Origin: Collybiopsis luxurians FD-317 M1
Taxonomy: Eukaryota; Basidiomycota; Agaricomycetes; Agaricales; Omphalotaceae
Direction of reading: 5' to 3'
DNA length: 64,000 nt
Assembly (NCBI GenBank): GCA_000827265.1
Contig: KN834763.1
Location: 744,001-808,000, forward strand
Shown: positions 33,495 through 44,491 of the stretch, in pieces
How the letters are laid out: each line of letters opens with the position of its first letter
Numbering within the stretch: position 1 is the first letter of the stretch
Program-made: the position numbers and the translations under genes
The notes under the pieces: model-generated
The model's input: the letters and a program-made list of their open reading frames with translations, nothing else
The model's database searches: none
Told to the model about the DNA's origin: nothing

Positions 33495-35528
33495 ATGCTG
33501 GATGAGAATCCGAGTGAGTACTGAACTATTTGAGCTGATATTTCCCTTCTCAAGCAATCTATGTAGACCCTATAATGCAGCACGACAACCGCTCAGTCCC
33601 ATATTTGCCCTCTGAAAGAGCTCCTGATTCCGTTCCTCCTCTTCCAACCTATGATACTGCAGTCGACGCCTTCTCAAATATGAGTCTCAACGATGCCCAA
33701 AGAGACCCAATACCTCGCGCGACATCCTCCATGTCAATGCGCTCGCTGCAGTCCATACAGCCTCCACAACATCACCGCATGATGGATCCTTCCAGACATG
33801 TCAACGGCCTTCCTCCTGCTCCCAATTACGCCAGAATACCTCCTGGAAATGACCCAAACTCACCTCGAAGAGATGCTTATTTGGAACCTGAACATGTCGC
33901 AGGCTTGTCGTATGATGATCAGAGCATTGCTTCCCCAGACAGCTTTTCGTCAACCCAATCAGCTCCGTCTTGGGGTAATTATGGTCAGGCTCAGCGTGCA
34001 TGGTCAACTCCAATTCCTGGTGGATATGATCCGTATATGTCTGCTGCTTCTAGTGTGCTGGGTATGGCTCCTCCGCCTGGGTCTGGACAGCAGTATCCTC
34101 CTGCTTCCTATAATCCCAATCCTAATTATCACCAATATGCCAACAGTCAAGTTTCGCTTGGCTCTAGCCACTCGGGCTCTTATCCCGCAAGTAATTCTTT
34201 TCACGCTACTTCCGTTGCGTCTTTTCCTCCCCCAAATGGCCGTGCTACACTTCCACCTGTATCAGATACAGCTTCCGAAATTGAGCCACGTCCCTCGCTT
34301 TCGAGAGGCGAGTCCGTTTATCCAGCTTCAAACAAATCCAAAGCTGTCGATCTCACTACCCCTCCGTACACTAAGCAGTATATCGATTCCTATCGACAAC
34401 GAATCAAAGGGGATCCTGACCCCGAGGCTCATTTTCTGTATGCAAAATATCTCATTGATGCTGCAAGAAAGATCAGAACCAGTTCCAAGGATCAGCGCTC
34501 GGCAAAGAAGTATTCGGAATCGCTAATCGGAGAGGCTTTAAAAGTCATTCGTCGCTTAGCGACTCAGGGAGAAGCTTACGCAGAAGCTCAGTTCTTTTTA
34601 GCAAACTGCTATGGAACAGGCGCACTGGGTCTTCAAGTCGATCACGAACGGGCGTATCATCTCTATCTTCAGGCCGCAAAGCAGAACCACGCCGCTGCTT
34701 CGTATCGGGTCGCTGTATGTAACGAAATCGGCGCTGGTACTCGTAAAGAACCTCCCCGTGCAGCTGCTTTCTATCGCAAGGCTGCGTCATTGGGTGATAC
34801 TGCGGCCATGTACAAATTAGGTATGATCCTTCTGCAAGGACTTCTCGGTGAAGCGAAGAATCCTAGAGAAGCCGTTGGTTGGTTACGACGGGCTGCAGAG
34901 CAGGCGGATGAAGAGAACCCTCACGCGCTGCATGAGCTTGGCCTGCTCTACGAGATGCCGAATTCTGGGCTGGTCCCGCACGATCCCGTACAGGCAAAGG
35001 GCCTGTTTACACAGGCTGCACACCTTGGATATACCCAGTCTCAATATAAGCTCGGACAATGCTACGAGTATGGTACTCTAGCGTGTCCTGTTGATCCACG
35101 ACGGTCAATAGCTTGGTACACAAAAGCTGCAGAAAAGGGAGACCCTGAAGCAGAACTTGCTTTGAGCGGGTGGTATCTGACAGGGAGTGAGGGAGTGTTA
35201 AAGCAGAGTGATAGCGAAGCTTATCTTTGGGCTCGACGAGCCGCAAACAAAGGGCTGAGTAAAGCAGAGTATGCTGTTGGATATTATGCCGAGGTTGGTA
35301 TTGGTATCAATGCCGACATTGAATTCGCTAAGCGATGGTACATGCGAGCTGCGGGTACGTCCACAATCCTCTTTTTCACCTTACTTCTTTCTCACCGTTT
35401 TCTGTTCAGCCCAAGGCAATAAACGCGCGATGAATAGATTGACGGAGATGAAACGTATGGGTAACAAACGAATGAACATCGCTCGGCCAACTCGCCAGCA
35501 GGCAAAAGACGAGTGTGTGATCTGCTAG
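33495..35528 (+). CDS. SKT5: Chitin synthase regulator SKT5/CHS4 with Sel1 repeats and CaaX end
   Basis: This activator and anchor of chitin synthase III acts at the plasma membrane. A 19-base first exon (MLDENP) joins in frame across a 53-base intron (33514-33566) to NPIMQHDNRSVPYLP. If that exon is not used, translation starts at 33575. A long Pro/Ser/Tyr-rich disordered N-terminus leads to at least six Sel1 repeats from about 34380, such as AQFFLANCYGTGALGLQVD and SQYKLGQCYEYGTLACPVD. After a final intron (about 35355-35410) the protein ends QQAKDECVIC, a CaaX box for prenylation, as known for yeast Skt5. That anchor argues for a real, full-length model. Confidence 0.93.
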
Positions 35529-35630
35529 TATAGTATGTATAAATACATCTCGCATTATCATTGCTTCGCTCTGCGTACAAAATGAGAGAGACTGGATGAG
35601 CCCATGGAAATAATGACAAACTGAATTTTG

Positions 35631-37891
35631 CTACTCCTTCCATGTCCATACTTCGATTGTTCGTTCCACTCGTTCACGCTCAACCACTCCTTCCGCCTTC
35701 TTTCGCACCTTTGTAATCACATTTTTCCTACTGCTCATCTCAACAGCTGGTTCGTTTTCAACATCCTCATAATTATCCCACTCTGTCCACTTTTCCACTT
35801 CATCGCGTCTCGGTAAATGTAACATTTTGGAGCCGTTTTCTAATTTCGTTTCCACGACGGTATCCCATCCCTTGGGTCGAAAGTTTTTGAACATAGGCGG
35901 CGGACTACTAACAGATCGTGCCCTTTTGCGCTTAATTCCAACGCCATTGGCAGAAGCCGGATGTTCATCTTCACTGAAATTACTAGACGCATGGCGAAGT
36001 CTCCAAGCAAGCTCTCGGGCTAGGGCTGGTCCGTCCTTGACCCGATCGTGAGGTATTGACTCTTTTGCTTCCTTTTTTGCCTGAGCTGATCCTCTCTCCA
36101 GAGCGCGCGCCTCAGACAGTAGAAAAGCCACGAGCGCTGAAAGAGAGTCTAAGACTCTTGCCGGAAATTCGACCCCATTCTTGAGATCTTTCATATACTT
36201 ATCACCCACGTACCAGCACAACCTATCACGTCGTCAGCGTGAAATGAATGCAGGATACTGTCTCGAGGTACTCACTTATTGAACATGGGAAATCTGAACT
36301 TTTTTGGAACCTGTGTCCGATTTTCAATATCGCGTATTTTAAATTCTGTCCAGAAGTCTCATAAACCGTCGTCGTTGTAGTATAAGTAAGACAACTTACG
36401 CGTTGGGATGCTATACGAATGTAAAAAATTGCCACCGAACACCAGCGTATCTTCTGGGGTGTACTAACAAGAGTTTGATGAGAAACGAAACTCGAACCGT
36501 CTGGATAGGATTCACTCACAACGCAATGTATCCATCCTGTTGGGATAATCATCGTATGCCCTGCACTTAAAGTCACCTTTACAACCTCATCACATAAATC
36601 TCCCAGCCATGTGTGGTTCTGAATTTCGGTCCCTGACCAACGTTCGTAAGCCGCTAAGTTGGCAGGTGTTGGTTTGATGAAGTAAAATACCTGTATCTAG
36701 GGAATCAGATTATGCAAGCAAGCTTGAGCAGGAGTTTAAATACTTTTGTGCCATGCATGATATGATAATAGACTGAAGAGCCTGCAAAGTCAATATGCCA
36801 ATCCTATTATTTAGAATTGTTAGAGTTTTCAGCGACCAGAGCAAACATCGACACATTTACCGTCCAAGCTCCTTGTACCCCCATCAAGCAGTAGAGCTGG
36901 ACTTTTGGGTATGTGTGGCCCTTGCCCTTTCTCGTTGCGGGCCAAAAGTTCTCTACCCAATCGAGCTCTCTCACTAGCCGCGGCGGCAAAATTCTGTCTG
37001 CCAAAAGTGTGCCAGACACTTCTAGGGAAATGACATTGAAGATCTTATCCCGTTGATGAGGTTCAAGGTTGTAGTATTCGACCCATTGTCCGACAGTCCA
37101 GCCCGGTGCATTAGATTGCGAAGCAACATCTGAAGAGTGGGATAGGTTCGTGAATGATTCACGCTTTGACAGAATGGACGAACCAATGACCTCAATTGGA
37201 TTCTTCTCTCCTACTAATAAACCGACATCATCCACTGTGAAAGGATCATCGGGCATATTCATCCCTAAACCTTCAGGATCCTCAATCACAATGGGTTCTG
37301 TCATTGCAGTTCCATCTTCCTCTAACCATTCTAATCCCACTTTACTGCCTTCCATCTTCCGAAAAGAAGCCTCTTTGATTTCTTTGCCCTCCATCATATT
37401 TAAGAACCTCTTCGGGTCAGAGTTGACTCCTGCCTCAATATTCGCGTAGTTTTTGGTCGTTCGCTTTCTGTCAGATTTGCGGGCAGGAGCTCGGAATGTG
37501 ATCGCTCGTTTGCCGGTAGGATCAGACTCTAAGCAGGATTTGCAGAACCTGGACGGAGTATTAATAACGCGTGCCGGTCTGATACTTCTATAGCTGACCA
37601 TTTGTCAATCGTGTCGAGGTCAACTCCCTCGCCCGCACATCTCCAATGATACCAGACCTTGCAAGCACCACACATGGCCCATTCTTCATTCATCTGGCTC
37701 TCTAGTTGGGCCTTGATTGTTTCTGGGGTGCATGCTGGACAAATGTCCTCAGCTGCGACGGCTTTGGTCTCAGATGGTTCCTCATTGTCAGCCATTTCCA
37801 CCTCTTCAACAGCAGTGGAGGTTTCATTTTCAGCACCTCCTCCGGTCGATTCATTGTCGTTTGCGCGCGCTGCCCGCCGTCGTGAAGGCAT
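35631..37891 (-). CDS. JHD1: JmjC histone demethylase JHD1 (PHD plus JmjC)
   Basis: This nuclear Fe(II)/2-oxoglutarate demethylase is of the KDM2 class, which acts on H3K36. The start MPSRRRAARANDNES is followed by an acidic stretch. A PHD finger begins CPACTPETI and continues through MCGACKVWYHWRCAGEGVD to WFCKSC across an intron. The JmjC domain includes WVENFWP, the iron motif in WHIDFAGSSVYYHIMHGTKV (His-x-Asp), the FYFIKPTPANLAAYERW segment and the distal-side GHTMIIPTGWIHCV. The C-terminal helical region (CWYVGDKYMKDL ... LVAFLLSEARALE) and a basic tail follow. The stop at 35631 converges on SKT5 with about 100 bases between. Confidence 0.92.
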
Positions 37892-38022
37892 TGCAAGAAT
37901 GTGGTTGAGGACAAAGTAGCGTGGGAAATGTGTAACTGAATTCTAAGTGTGAAGTACAAAAATACATTTTACGTGCCCCGTCACTCAATATTTCAATAAT
38001 GCACTCAAAGATAAGACTCTAG

Positions 38023-39644
38023 TCACGGCTTCTCGCTAAGCTCAGCTACGCCGGGAAGAACCTAGAACACTGTCAGTTGATAGCTTACTATAGAATAACG
38101 ATCTACTCGCCTTGCCCTCCAAAAGTTCGAGACTTGCACCACCACCTGTGCTGACGTGGCTGAGCTTGTCTTCACATTTATGGTCAGCGACCAAAGTAGC
38201 AGTGTCACCACCGCCGACAATGACGACAGCACCCTTTGAAGCAGCTTCGATATTGGCGTCGAGGAGAGCTTTGGATCCAGCAGAGAAAGCAGGGAATTCA
38301 AAGACACCAGGAGGCCTAGCAAGGATTAGACGTGAATACCATTTTCAAATGGGCTAAGCCTACCCGTTCCAAAGAATGGTTTTTGCTTCTAGAACGGTTT
38401 GCTTGAACAGTTCGCGACTCTTGAGACCCGCATCGAGACCCATCCATCCATCAGGAATACCTTCGGCTTCCGTAGCGCTTCCGGTCTCGAAGAAAACTCA
38501 ATTGAAAGGTTTTACATCAATAATCATACAATTTACTCACCTTTGCGTCCTTGTCAAACTTGTCCGCAGTGATATAATCGACAGGAAAAACGAGCTTGAC
38601 ATTATTCTTCTTGGCCTTTTCCACAAGGCCATGTACCTTTTCAGATCCTGGAGCGTCAAAGAGAGAGTTTCCAATCTACGGACGGCTGAAATGAGAAGGA
38701 GATTGAGAATTTTATTGAGATTTATTACTGCAATGTTTTCTAGAGTCTTTTTGAAAGTGAAGGCCATGCCTCCGCAAATGATAAGAGAGTTGACCTATCA
38801 AACGTTTGACCACAGTCGAATCAAAGTGGTGAGGAACATAGATACCTTGTCAAGCATGTTCTCAATCAGTAGGATCTTATCGGACACCTTGGCACCACCG
38901 AGAATAGCGAGGAAGGGGCGATCGGGTTTCTCGAGAGCTTTGGCGAAGAATTCGAGTTCCTTCTTGACGAGGAAGCCAGCAGCTCTCTGTGGTAGCTTGA
39001 CACCGACCATACTCGAATGGGCACGGTGGGCAGTGCCGAACGCGTCGTTAACATAGACATCCCCGAGTTTGGTGAGACCCTCGCGGAACTCGGCAACCTT
39101 GGCAGCATCGGCTTTGGTTTTTGTTCCATCCTTGTTTTTTACGGAACCTTCCTCCTCGATGTGGAAACGCAAGTTTTCGAGGAGGATGACGGATCCATTA
39201 GAGGCGGAATTGACAGCCTTTTCGACATCGGGGCCAATGCAGTCGTTCAAAAAGGTGACTGATTTGCTGAGAAGAGATTCGAGTTCAGCAGCAACGGGTT
39301 TAAGAGAGTATTTATCGATAACTTTGCCGTCCGGTCGACCAAGATGGGACATTAAAATGACGGTTGAGGCTCCTGGAATTTTTCGAGTTGGAGAAAGAAG
39401 ATACTAATGATATTGGTATGGCATACCATTGTCGAGAGCATATTTAATGGTTGGCAGAGCAGCGACGATCCGCTGTAAATTTTACAGAGTCAACAGTCGG
39501 AGATAAACGGAACGATCGATAAGGACTTGCAGCTGGATTTGTGATTTTACCGTCTGCGAGAGGGACATTGAAATCTACACGAATAAGGACGCGTTTTCCT
39601 TTGAGATCAAGGTCTGTAATCGAGAGTTTGTTTGAGAGGGACAT
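38023..39644 (-). CDS. PGK1: Phosphoglycerate kinase
   Basis: This cytosolic glycolytic enzyme forms ATP from 1,3-bisphosphoglycerate. The start [20 protein letters not shown] is followed by [75 protein letters not shown], and, after introns, [15 protein letters not shown]. The C-terminal domain has [30 protein letters not shown] and [20 protein letters not shown]. The end GVAELSEKP closes at 38023-38025. All expected substrate and nucleotide loops are present. Its start faces the CCDC9-like gene across only 60 bases, a very compact bidirectional promoter for a highly expressed gene. Confidence 0.98.
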
Positions 39645-39704
39645 GGTGGTCAAGACTGAAAATTCCAAATTAGGTAATTCTCAGGTTTCTCTTTTATTTC
39701 CGGG

Positions 39705-40501
39705 ATGGATAATATTCCATCCACCCCCACAGAGAATTCTCTCCATCTGGAATTCAATACTCTCAATCTCGACACAAAACCAGATGACTCGCCAGCTGCT
39801 ACAAAAGAAAAATCAGAGAAGGAACCAGAACACAAGGATCGCAAAAAGCCTGCACCATATGTGGATCCAGACCGCGTCAAGACCGGGGGTTCTCAGCGAG
39901 TGAGTAGGCTGATATACCTCAGTACAGCTTATGATATTTCTATCAGGACAAACTGAGCGAAGAAGAGCTGGCTGAGCGTATGGCTCGGATAAGAGAACAG
40001 AATGAAAAGATTAAGCTGCGCAGAGTCGTGAGTAATCGTACCTATTGACTGCAAAAATTACTGATACGTATCTGCCCGCAGGATGTACAAGCTGACGAGG
40101 AAGCTTTCCGAAAGACACAAGAGGCAGAACGAGCCAAACTCGCTCGAACTCGTAAAGTGCAGGAATCAGTCGATAATGCTCGTGAGGTCAATGCGAAACG
40201 CAAAATGGAGAAAATACAGAGTCGAGAATGGGATTCAGGCAAGCCTTCTCCGTCAGACTGGAAAGCACGAAACCAGCAGTCTACGCCGACGAGTCCATCG
40301 AAGGATTCACCGCAGGAGACCACTGAGGGAGATGGCTCCTCTGTGGCGTCTAGTATGTGGGCCAGAGGTGGTGGTTCCGGACGAGGTCGAGGAAGGGGCA
40401 GAGGCAGGGGCGGAAGAAGGGGACGGACGAGTCCTGAGCCCACTGTAGCTTCGACGGACGATAAAGCACCTCAGCCTGAGGCTCAAGCTGAAGCCTCATG
40501 A
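39705..40501 (+). CDS. CCDC9-like coiled-coil protein with RGG tail
   Basis: A three-exon gene encodes about 220 residues. The N-terminus is MDNIPSTPTENSLHLEFNTL, then KKPAPYVDPDRVKTGGSQR. After an intron comes a charged helix with EELAERMARIREQNEKIKLR, which matches the 'RI..LR.KNE.I..R' pattern of animal CCDC9 proteins. Next come ERAKLARTRKVQE and VNAKRKMEKIQSREWDSG, then a Gly/Arg block (about 40375-40430, repeated GRG units), and an Ala/Glu/Pro tail ending AQAEAS. RGG blocks bind RNA; CCDC9 is linked to the exon junction complex in animals. The similarity is short and the role is inferred. Confidence 0.7.
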
Positions 40502-40547
40502 TAATTTATCTTGTACATAGTCACAATATCTGTTTTCTTTTTCCTTC

Positions 40548-41934
40548 ATGACACTCATGTCCAAGCTTTCCAAACCTCCGACTTTCAAACCCTTCAAGCT
40601 TGCCCTCATCCAGCTCGGCAGCATTGGGGCCAATAAGACCGATAACCTCAAACATGCCCGCGAAATGATCCTCAAGGCCGCCTCTGGAAAGCCGGATTTG
40701 ATTGTCCTTCCTGTCAGCATCCCTTTCATCCCGTCTGGCGGAAAATTAAATATGTCCAGGAATGCTTCAATTCACCGTATGGACATGTTCATTTCCCAGT
40801 ATACGCGGAGGAAATTGGCTTTACACCTGGTGAAGCATTTGATCTTGAAAAGACCAGTAGCGAATCCGTGAAAATGCTATCGTCCGCTGCAAAGGAATGT
40901 AATACCTGGTTAGTCGGGGGTAAGGAGAATGCCTTCTCCGTGCAAATCTCTTGAGAACGCTCTGCAGGCTCTATTCCCGAACGCGACGTAAAGACGGACA
41001 ATGTGTATAATACCTGCACGGTATATAATCCACAAGGTTGGTTGTGCGGATGGACTAGATCCTGACGATGCGTCTGAAATTATTCATAGGTCAGCTTGTG
41101 GCGCATCATCGCAAGGTGCACTTGTTCGACATCGATATCCCAGGGAAAATCAAGTTCAAGGTATATGAGTTCACCGTATCGTGTCGTATCACTCAATCTC
41201 GTGTGTCCAGGAGAGCGAAACCTTGACTGGAGGGAGCACACTCAACTTTTTCGATACAGGTAAGTCCATTGCGGATGGCATTGGCTGTCATTATCGAGTT
41301 TGTTTCCCTGCAGAGTTTGCACGGATCGGTTTAGGTATCTGCTACGATATCCGGTTTCCTGAACTGGCGATGATCTCTGCTCGCCAAGGTAAGTCTTTCA
41401 CACTTTGCTATGAAGCCTCCTTACTCATTAACTCGCAGGATGTCAAGTTCTCATTTATCCCGGTGCATTCAATATGACCACCGGACCCCTTCATTGGGAG
41501 TTGTTGCAGCGTGGACGGTGGCTACTATCCAAGTTTTTCCATCTAATCCAACTCTGAAAGATTTGAACTTAGAGCTACTGACAACCAAGTATTCTTCTCG
41601 ATGTGTAGTCCTGCTCGAGATCTGACCGCAGGATACCATGCCGTTTGTGTTTCCTCTGATTTGAGAGGTTTTAGTACTTACCAACAGTTTAGTGGGGCCA
41701 CTCGATGGTTGTTGACGCAATGCAAGTTCCATTTGCTCAATGGGATTGAATCTTTCTGAATTTCTTTTACGCAGGGGGAAGGTGCTTTGCGAAGCCAAAG
41801 AAGGAGAAGAAATTCTATATACCGATATCGACCCACAGGTATTTCACGACGCTCGAGCAGGGATACCAGTAACGAAGCAGCGACGATTTGACGTGTATAA
41901 AGATGTGAATGAAGGTGTTACCGTTTTTGGATAG
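40548..41934 (+). CDS. NIT2: Omega-amidase of the nitrilase family (NIT2-like)
   Basis: This enzyme hydrolyses alpha-ketoglutaramate and related amides, or deaminated glutathione in close relatives. Segments in order after splicing: [40 protein letters not shown] (catalytic Glu is expected in the following EE/E segment), [20 protein letters not shown] with the catalytic Lys, [36 protein letters not shown] with the catalytic Cys, and [20 protein letters not shown]. The end is [20 protein letters not shown]. This is the NIT2 rather than NIT1 sequence type. A second in-frame ATG lies at 40557. The start is only 46 bases after the stop of the CCDC9-like gene. Confidence 0.92.
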
Positions 41935-42058
41935 GGATAGAATGGAATAGAAGTTTGTAGAATGAATGTCAAAGTAGTTTACATAACAGAAATACCTGCA
42001 GCGCCTCAGTAATCATTGCACTCTACTCCTCACTCCCCCTCCACATCTTACTCTTACA

Positions 42059-43560
42059 ATGGTTCGAGAGACGTAAGTTCCTTCCTTATTCACTTCAAAA
42101 TATCTTGCTTCTACTTTTCACAGTAAATTTTACGATCTGCTCGAAGTATCTCCTTCGGCTTCAGAATCTGAATTGAAAAAAGCGTATCGTAAAAAGTCGG
42201 TCTTTTTTCCAACCTTTTCGTTGCTTTGTTGCTCATTCTTTTTTTTTTTAGGGCTTTACGGTTACATCCTGACAAAGGTGGAGACCCTGAGCTCTTCAAA
42301 GAGGTAACACACGCGTACGTTTCTTATTTCTATTTTTGCTACAATTGCGATTCTCAACAATTATTTCTAGATACGAAGTACTGTCCGATCCTGAAAAGAG
42401 GAGTATCTACGATGCAAGAGGAGAAGCTGGATTATCAGAAGCTGGCGGTATGGGGGGCATGGATCCTCAGGTATGCCCTGCTATCATTTGATGAAAAAAA
42501 ATTTTTTTCCGACTTTTAATTTTTTTTTTTTCGTAGGACCTTTTCAGCCAACTCTTCGGTGGAGGTGGCTTTGGTGGAGGTGGCTTTGGCGGCGGAGGAT
42601 TCTTTGGAGGAGGTGGAGGCTCACGAGGAGGGCCTCGCAGAACCAAAGATCTCGTTCACCGCGTACACGTCACCCTCGAAGATCTCTACAAAGGCAAAAC
42701 CACGAAACTCGCTCTTACACGCAACGTCATTTGCTCAAAATGCAAAGGCAAGGGCGGCAAGGATGGTGCTACAAAGACTTGCAATGGCTGTAACGGACGC
42801 GGTGTCAAAGTTACTTTGCGCCAGATGGGTCCGATGATTCAGCAAATACAGTCTGGTTGCGACGACTGCGGCGGGTCAGGTGAAACCATAGCTGCGAAAG
42901 ACCGATGCTCGCAGTGTAAAGGCAAGAAAGTGCTGCCGGAGAAAAAGTTCCTCGAAGTGCATATCGATAAGGGTATGAAGGGCGGTCAGACCATCCAATT
43001 CCGGGGTGAAAGCGACCAATCTCCGGGAGCGGAGACTGGAGATGTTGTCATCGTTATCGAAGAGAAACCCCACGACCGATTCAAGCGTCAGGAGAACGAT
43101 CTTCTCCTTGACGTCGAAATTGATCTTCTTAAAGCCCTTGCTGGTGGTGAGTTTACCATCAAACATCTGGATGAGCGTGCTCTACTGGTCAAAATCGAGC
43201 CCGGGGAAGTCATCAAGCATGGTATGCATTGTTTCTCTTGCCCGAACTGTCGTTTACTCATCTTCCCCAGGTGATCTCAAGGTCATTCGCGGCCAGGGTA
43301 TGCCATCGCAGCGGCACCACGAACCTGGCGACATGTACGTGAAGATGAATGTCATATTCCCCGATTCCATAGCGCTAGAAGATATTCCTTATCTCGAGAA
43401 AGCTCTGCCTCCTCGCACACCAGCTCAGACTCTCCCCAATAACATCGTAATGGAAGAAGTTACTCTCCAACAAACTGATGCTCGTTCTACGCCGCGAGAA
43501 TATCAGGATGATGCCATGGAGGAGGATAGCGAGCCTCGTGTACAGTGTGCAAATCAATAG
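42059..43560 (+). CDS. YDJ1: Type I Hsp40 co-chaperone, YDJ1 class, with CaaX end
   Basis: This DnaJ-type partner of Hsp70 acts in the cytosol and on membranes. Small 5' exons encode MVRET, KFYDLLEVSPSASESELKKA, LRLHPDKGGDPELFKEV (HPD motif) and YEVLSDPEKRSIYDARGEAG. A Gly/Phe region is built from repeated GGGGF units (about 42555-42615). The zinc domain has four CxxCxGxG-like modules (CSKCKGKGG, CNGCNGRG, CDDCGGSG, CSQCKGKK). Client-binding domains and an intron follow. The last four residues, CANQ, form a CaaX box like the CASQ of yeast Ydj1, so farnesylation is expected. Early introns carry long T runs. Confidence 0.96.
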
Positions 43561-43675
43561 ATTGGGGGGCCGACGATTCCTTGTTCAGGATTGTACACTT
43601 AATATTAGCATTTTTAGATTTCGGCTGTCGTATTGCATCGTACCATACTAATGTAGCTTCACCGTCCCATCCTCC

Positions 43676-44370
43676 TTACCAAGCTGTCTGGAAATGACAT
43701 GAGTTTCCTCTGAGTGGCATAGTAATATGAAGAGCTGACCTCGGGATTCTTTTTAAACTCCTCGTACAATTCTCGATTGAAAAAACTGATCTCTGTCTCA
43801 TTTTCTAACGCGTGAAATAGCATGAGTACCGTCATTTCACGGATCGAAAGTGGTACGAACCGAACCCGAGGTCGGCAAGTGTCTTGCTATCATCATCCAA
43901 AATCCACTCGTCACGGTCAAGATTTATTATGAGGTTGGTTGTCTGATCCAGAGGCATAAATGCGATTGAGTTCTTTTCTGTGTGAAAGATGATCCTACCT
44001 TGGCCCCGTGAGCTTGTGCATACAGCTTCATGGTATCTACGAAAGCTGATTAAATTTTTTATAGCAAATCATGAAGGCGACGTACCCAGTTCAACGTTTC
44101 GATATGGCTTCCATCCTGACTGTGTTTGAATAGCTAGAAAAGTTATTCCCTCTGATGGCATTCACACTTGCAGGCAACGCTCGCTCTACCTTGACGAGAA
44201 ATTTCCTTCAGCTGGCCGACGGTTGTAGTCTCAAGATCGATATCATGAAGAACAAGACTGCGTTCTGTGCGATATTGAAATGATTTTATTATTCTGACTG
44301 TAATAATTGCACTAGTCTTTGGACGAGCGAGATTTGTGTGAACATCTGAAAAATCGGTGTAAGTCGCCAT
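43676..44370 (-). CDS. UPF0538 / C2orf76-family protein
   Basis: A conserved small eukaryotic protein of unknown function. The start MATYTDFSDVHTNLARPKTS leads into TVRIIKSFQYRTERSLVLHD, then, across introns, a WKPYRNVELDTMKLYAQAH segment and LIINLDRDEWILDDDSKTLA. It continues with LGFENETEISFFNRELYEEF, and after a last intron ends KNPETAW. The ubiquitin-like order matches human C2orf76 (TVRLIRSFEHRN ... AHKSKTNELVLSLEDDE ... ETEIAFF ... NPISSW), including the terminal Trp. The shared end supports the final splice. It diverges from the GH3 gene across 121 bases. Confidence 0.88.
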
Positions 44371-44491
44371 ATGGGAAGATGAGAGTTGCTGTGGAAAGAA
44401 GTAGACTCCGAGGTTTTTCCGTTTACTCTGTATTAATTCTACTACTTAAGTGCCGACTACACTCCTTTGATGCTCCTGACTCGTTGCCCCA

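Noticed and set aside
33798..34526. 242-codon plus-strand ORF overlapping SKT5
   Set aside because: It is the alternate frame of the Pro/Ser/Tyr-rich N-terminus of SKT5; its Leu-rich repetitive composition follows from that bias, and the Sel1 and CaaX features belong to the other frame.
42225..42535. Long T runs in YDJ1 as sequencing errors or a frameshift
   Set aside because: They fall in the polypyrimidine tracts of two short introns, and the exons on both sides join in frame.
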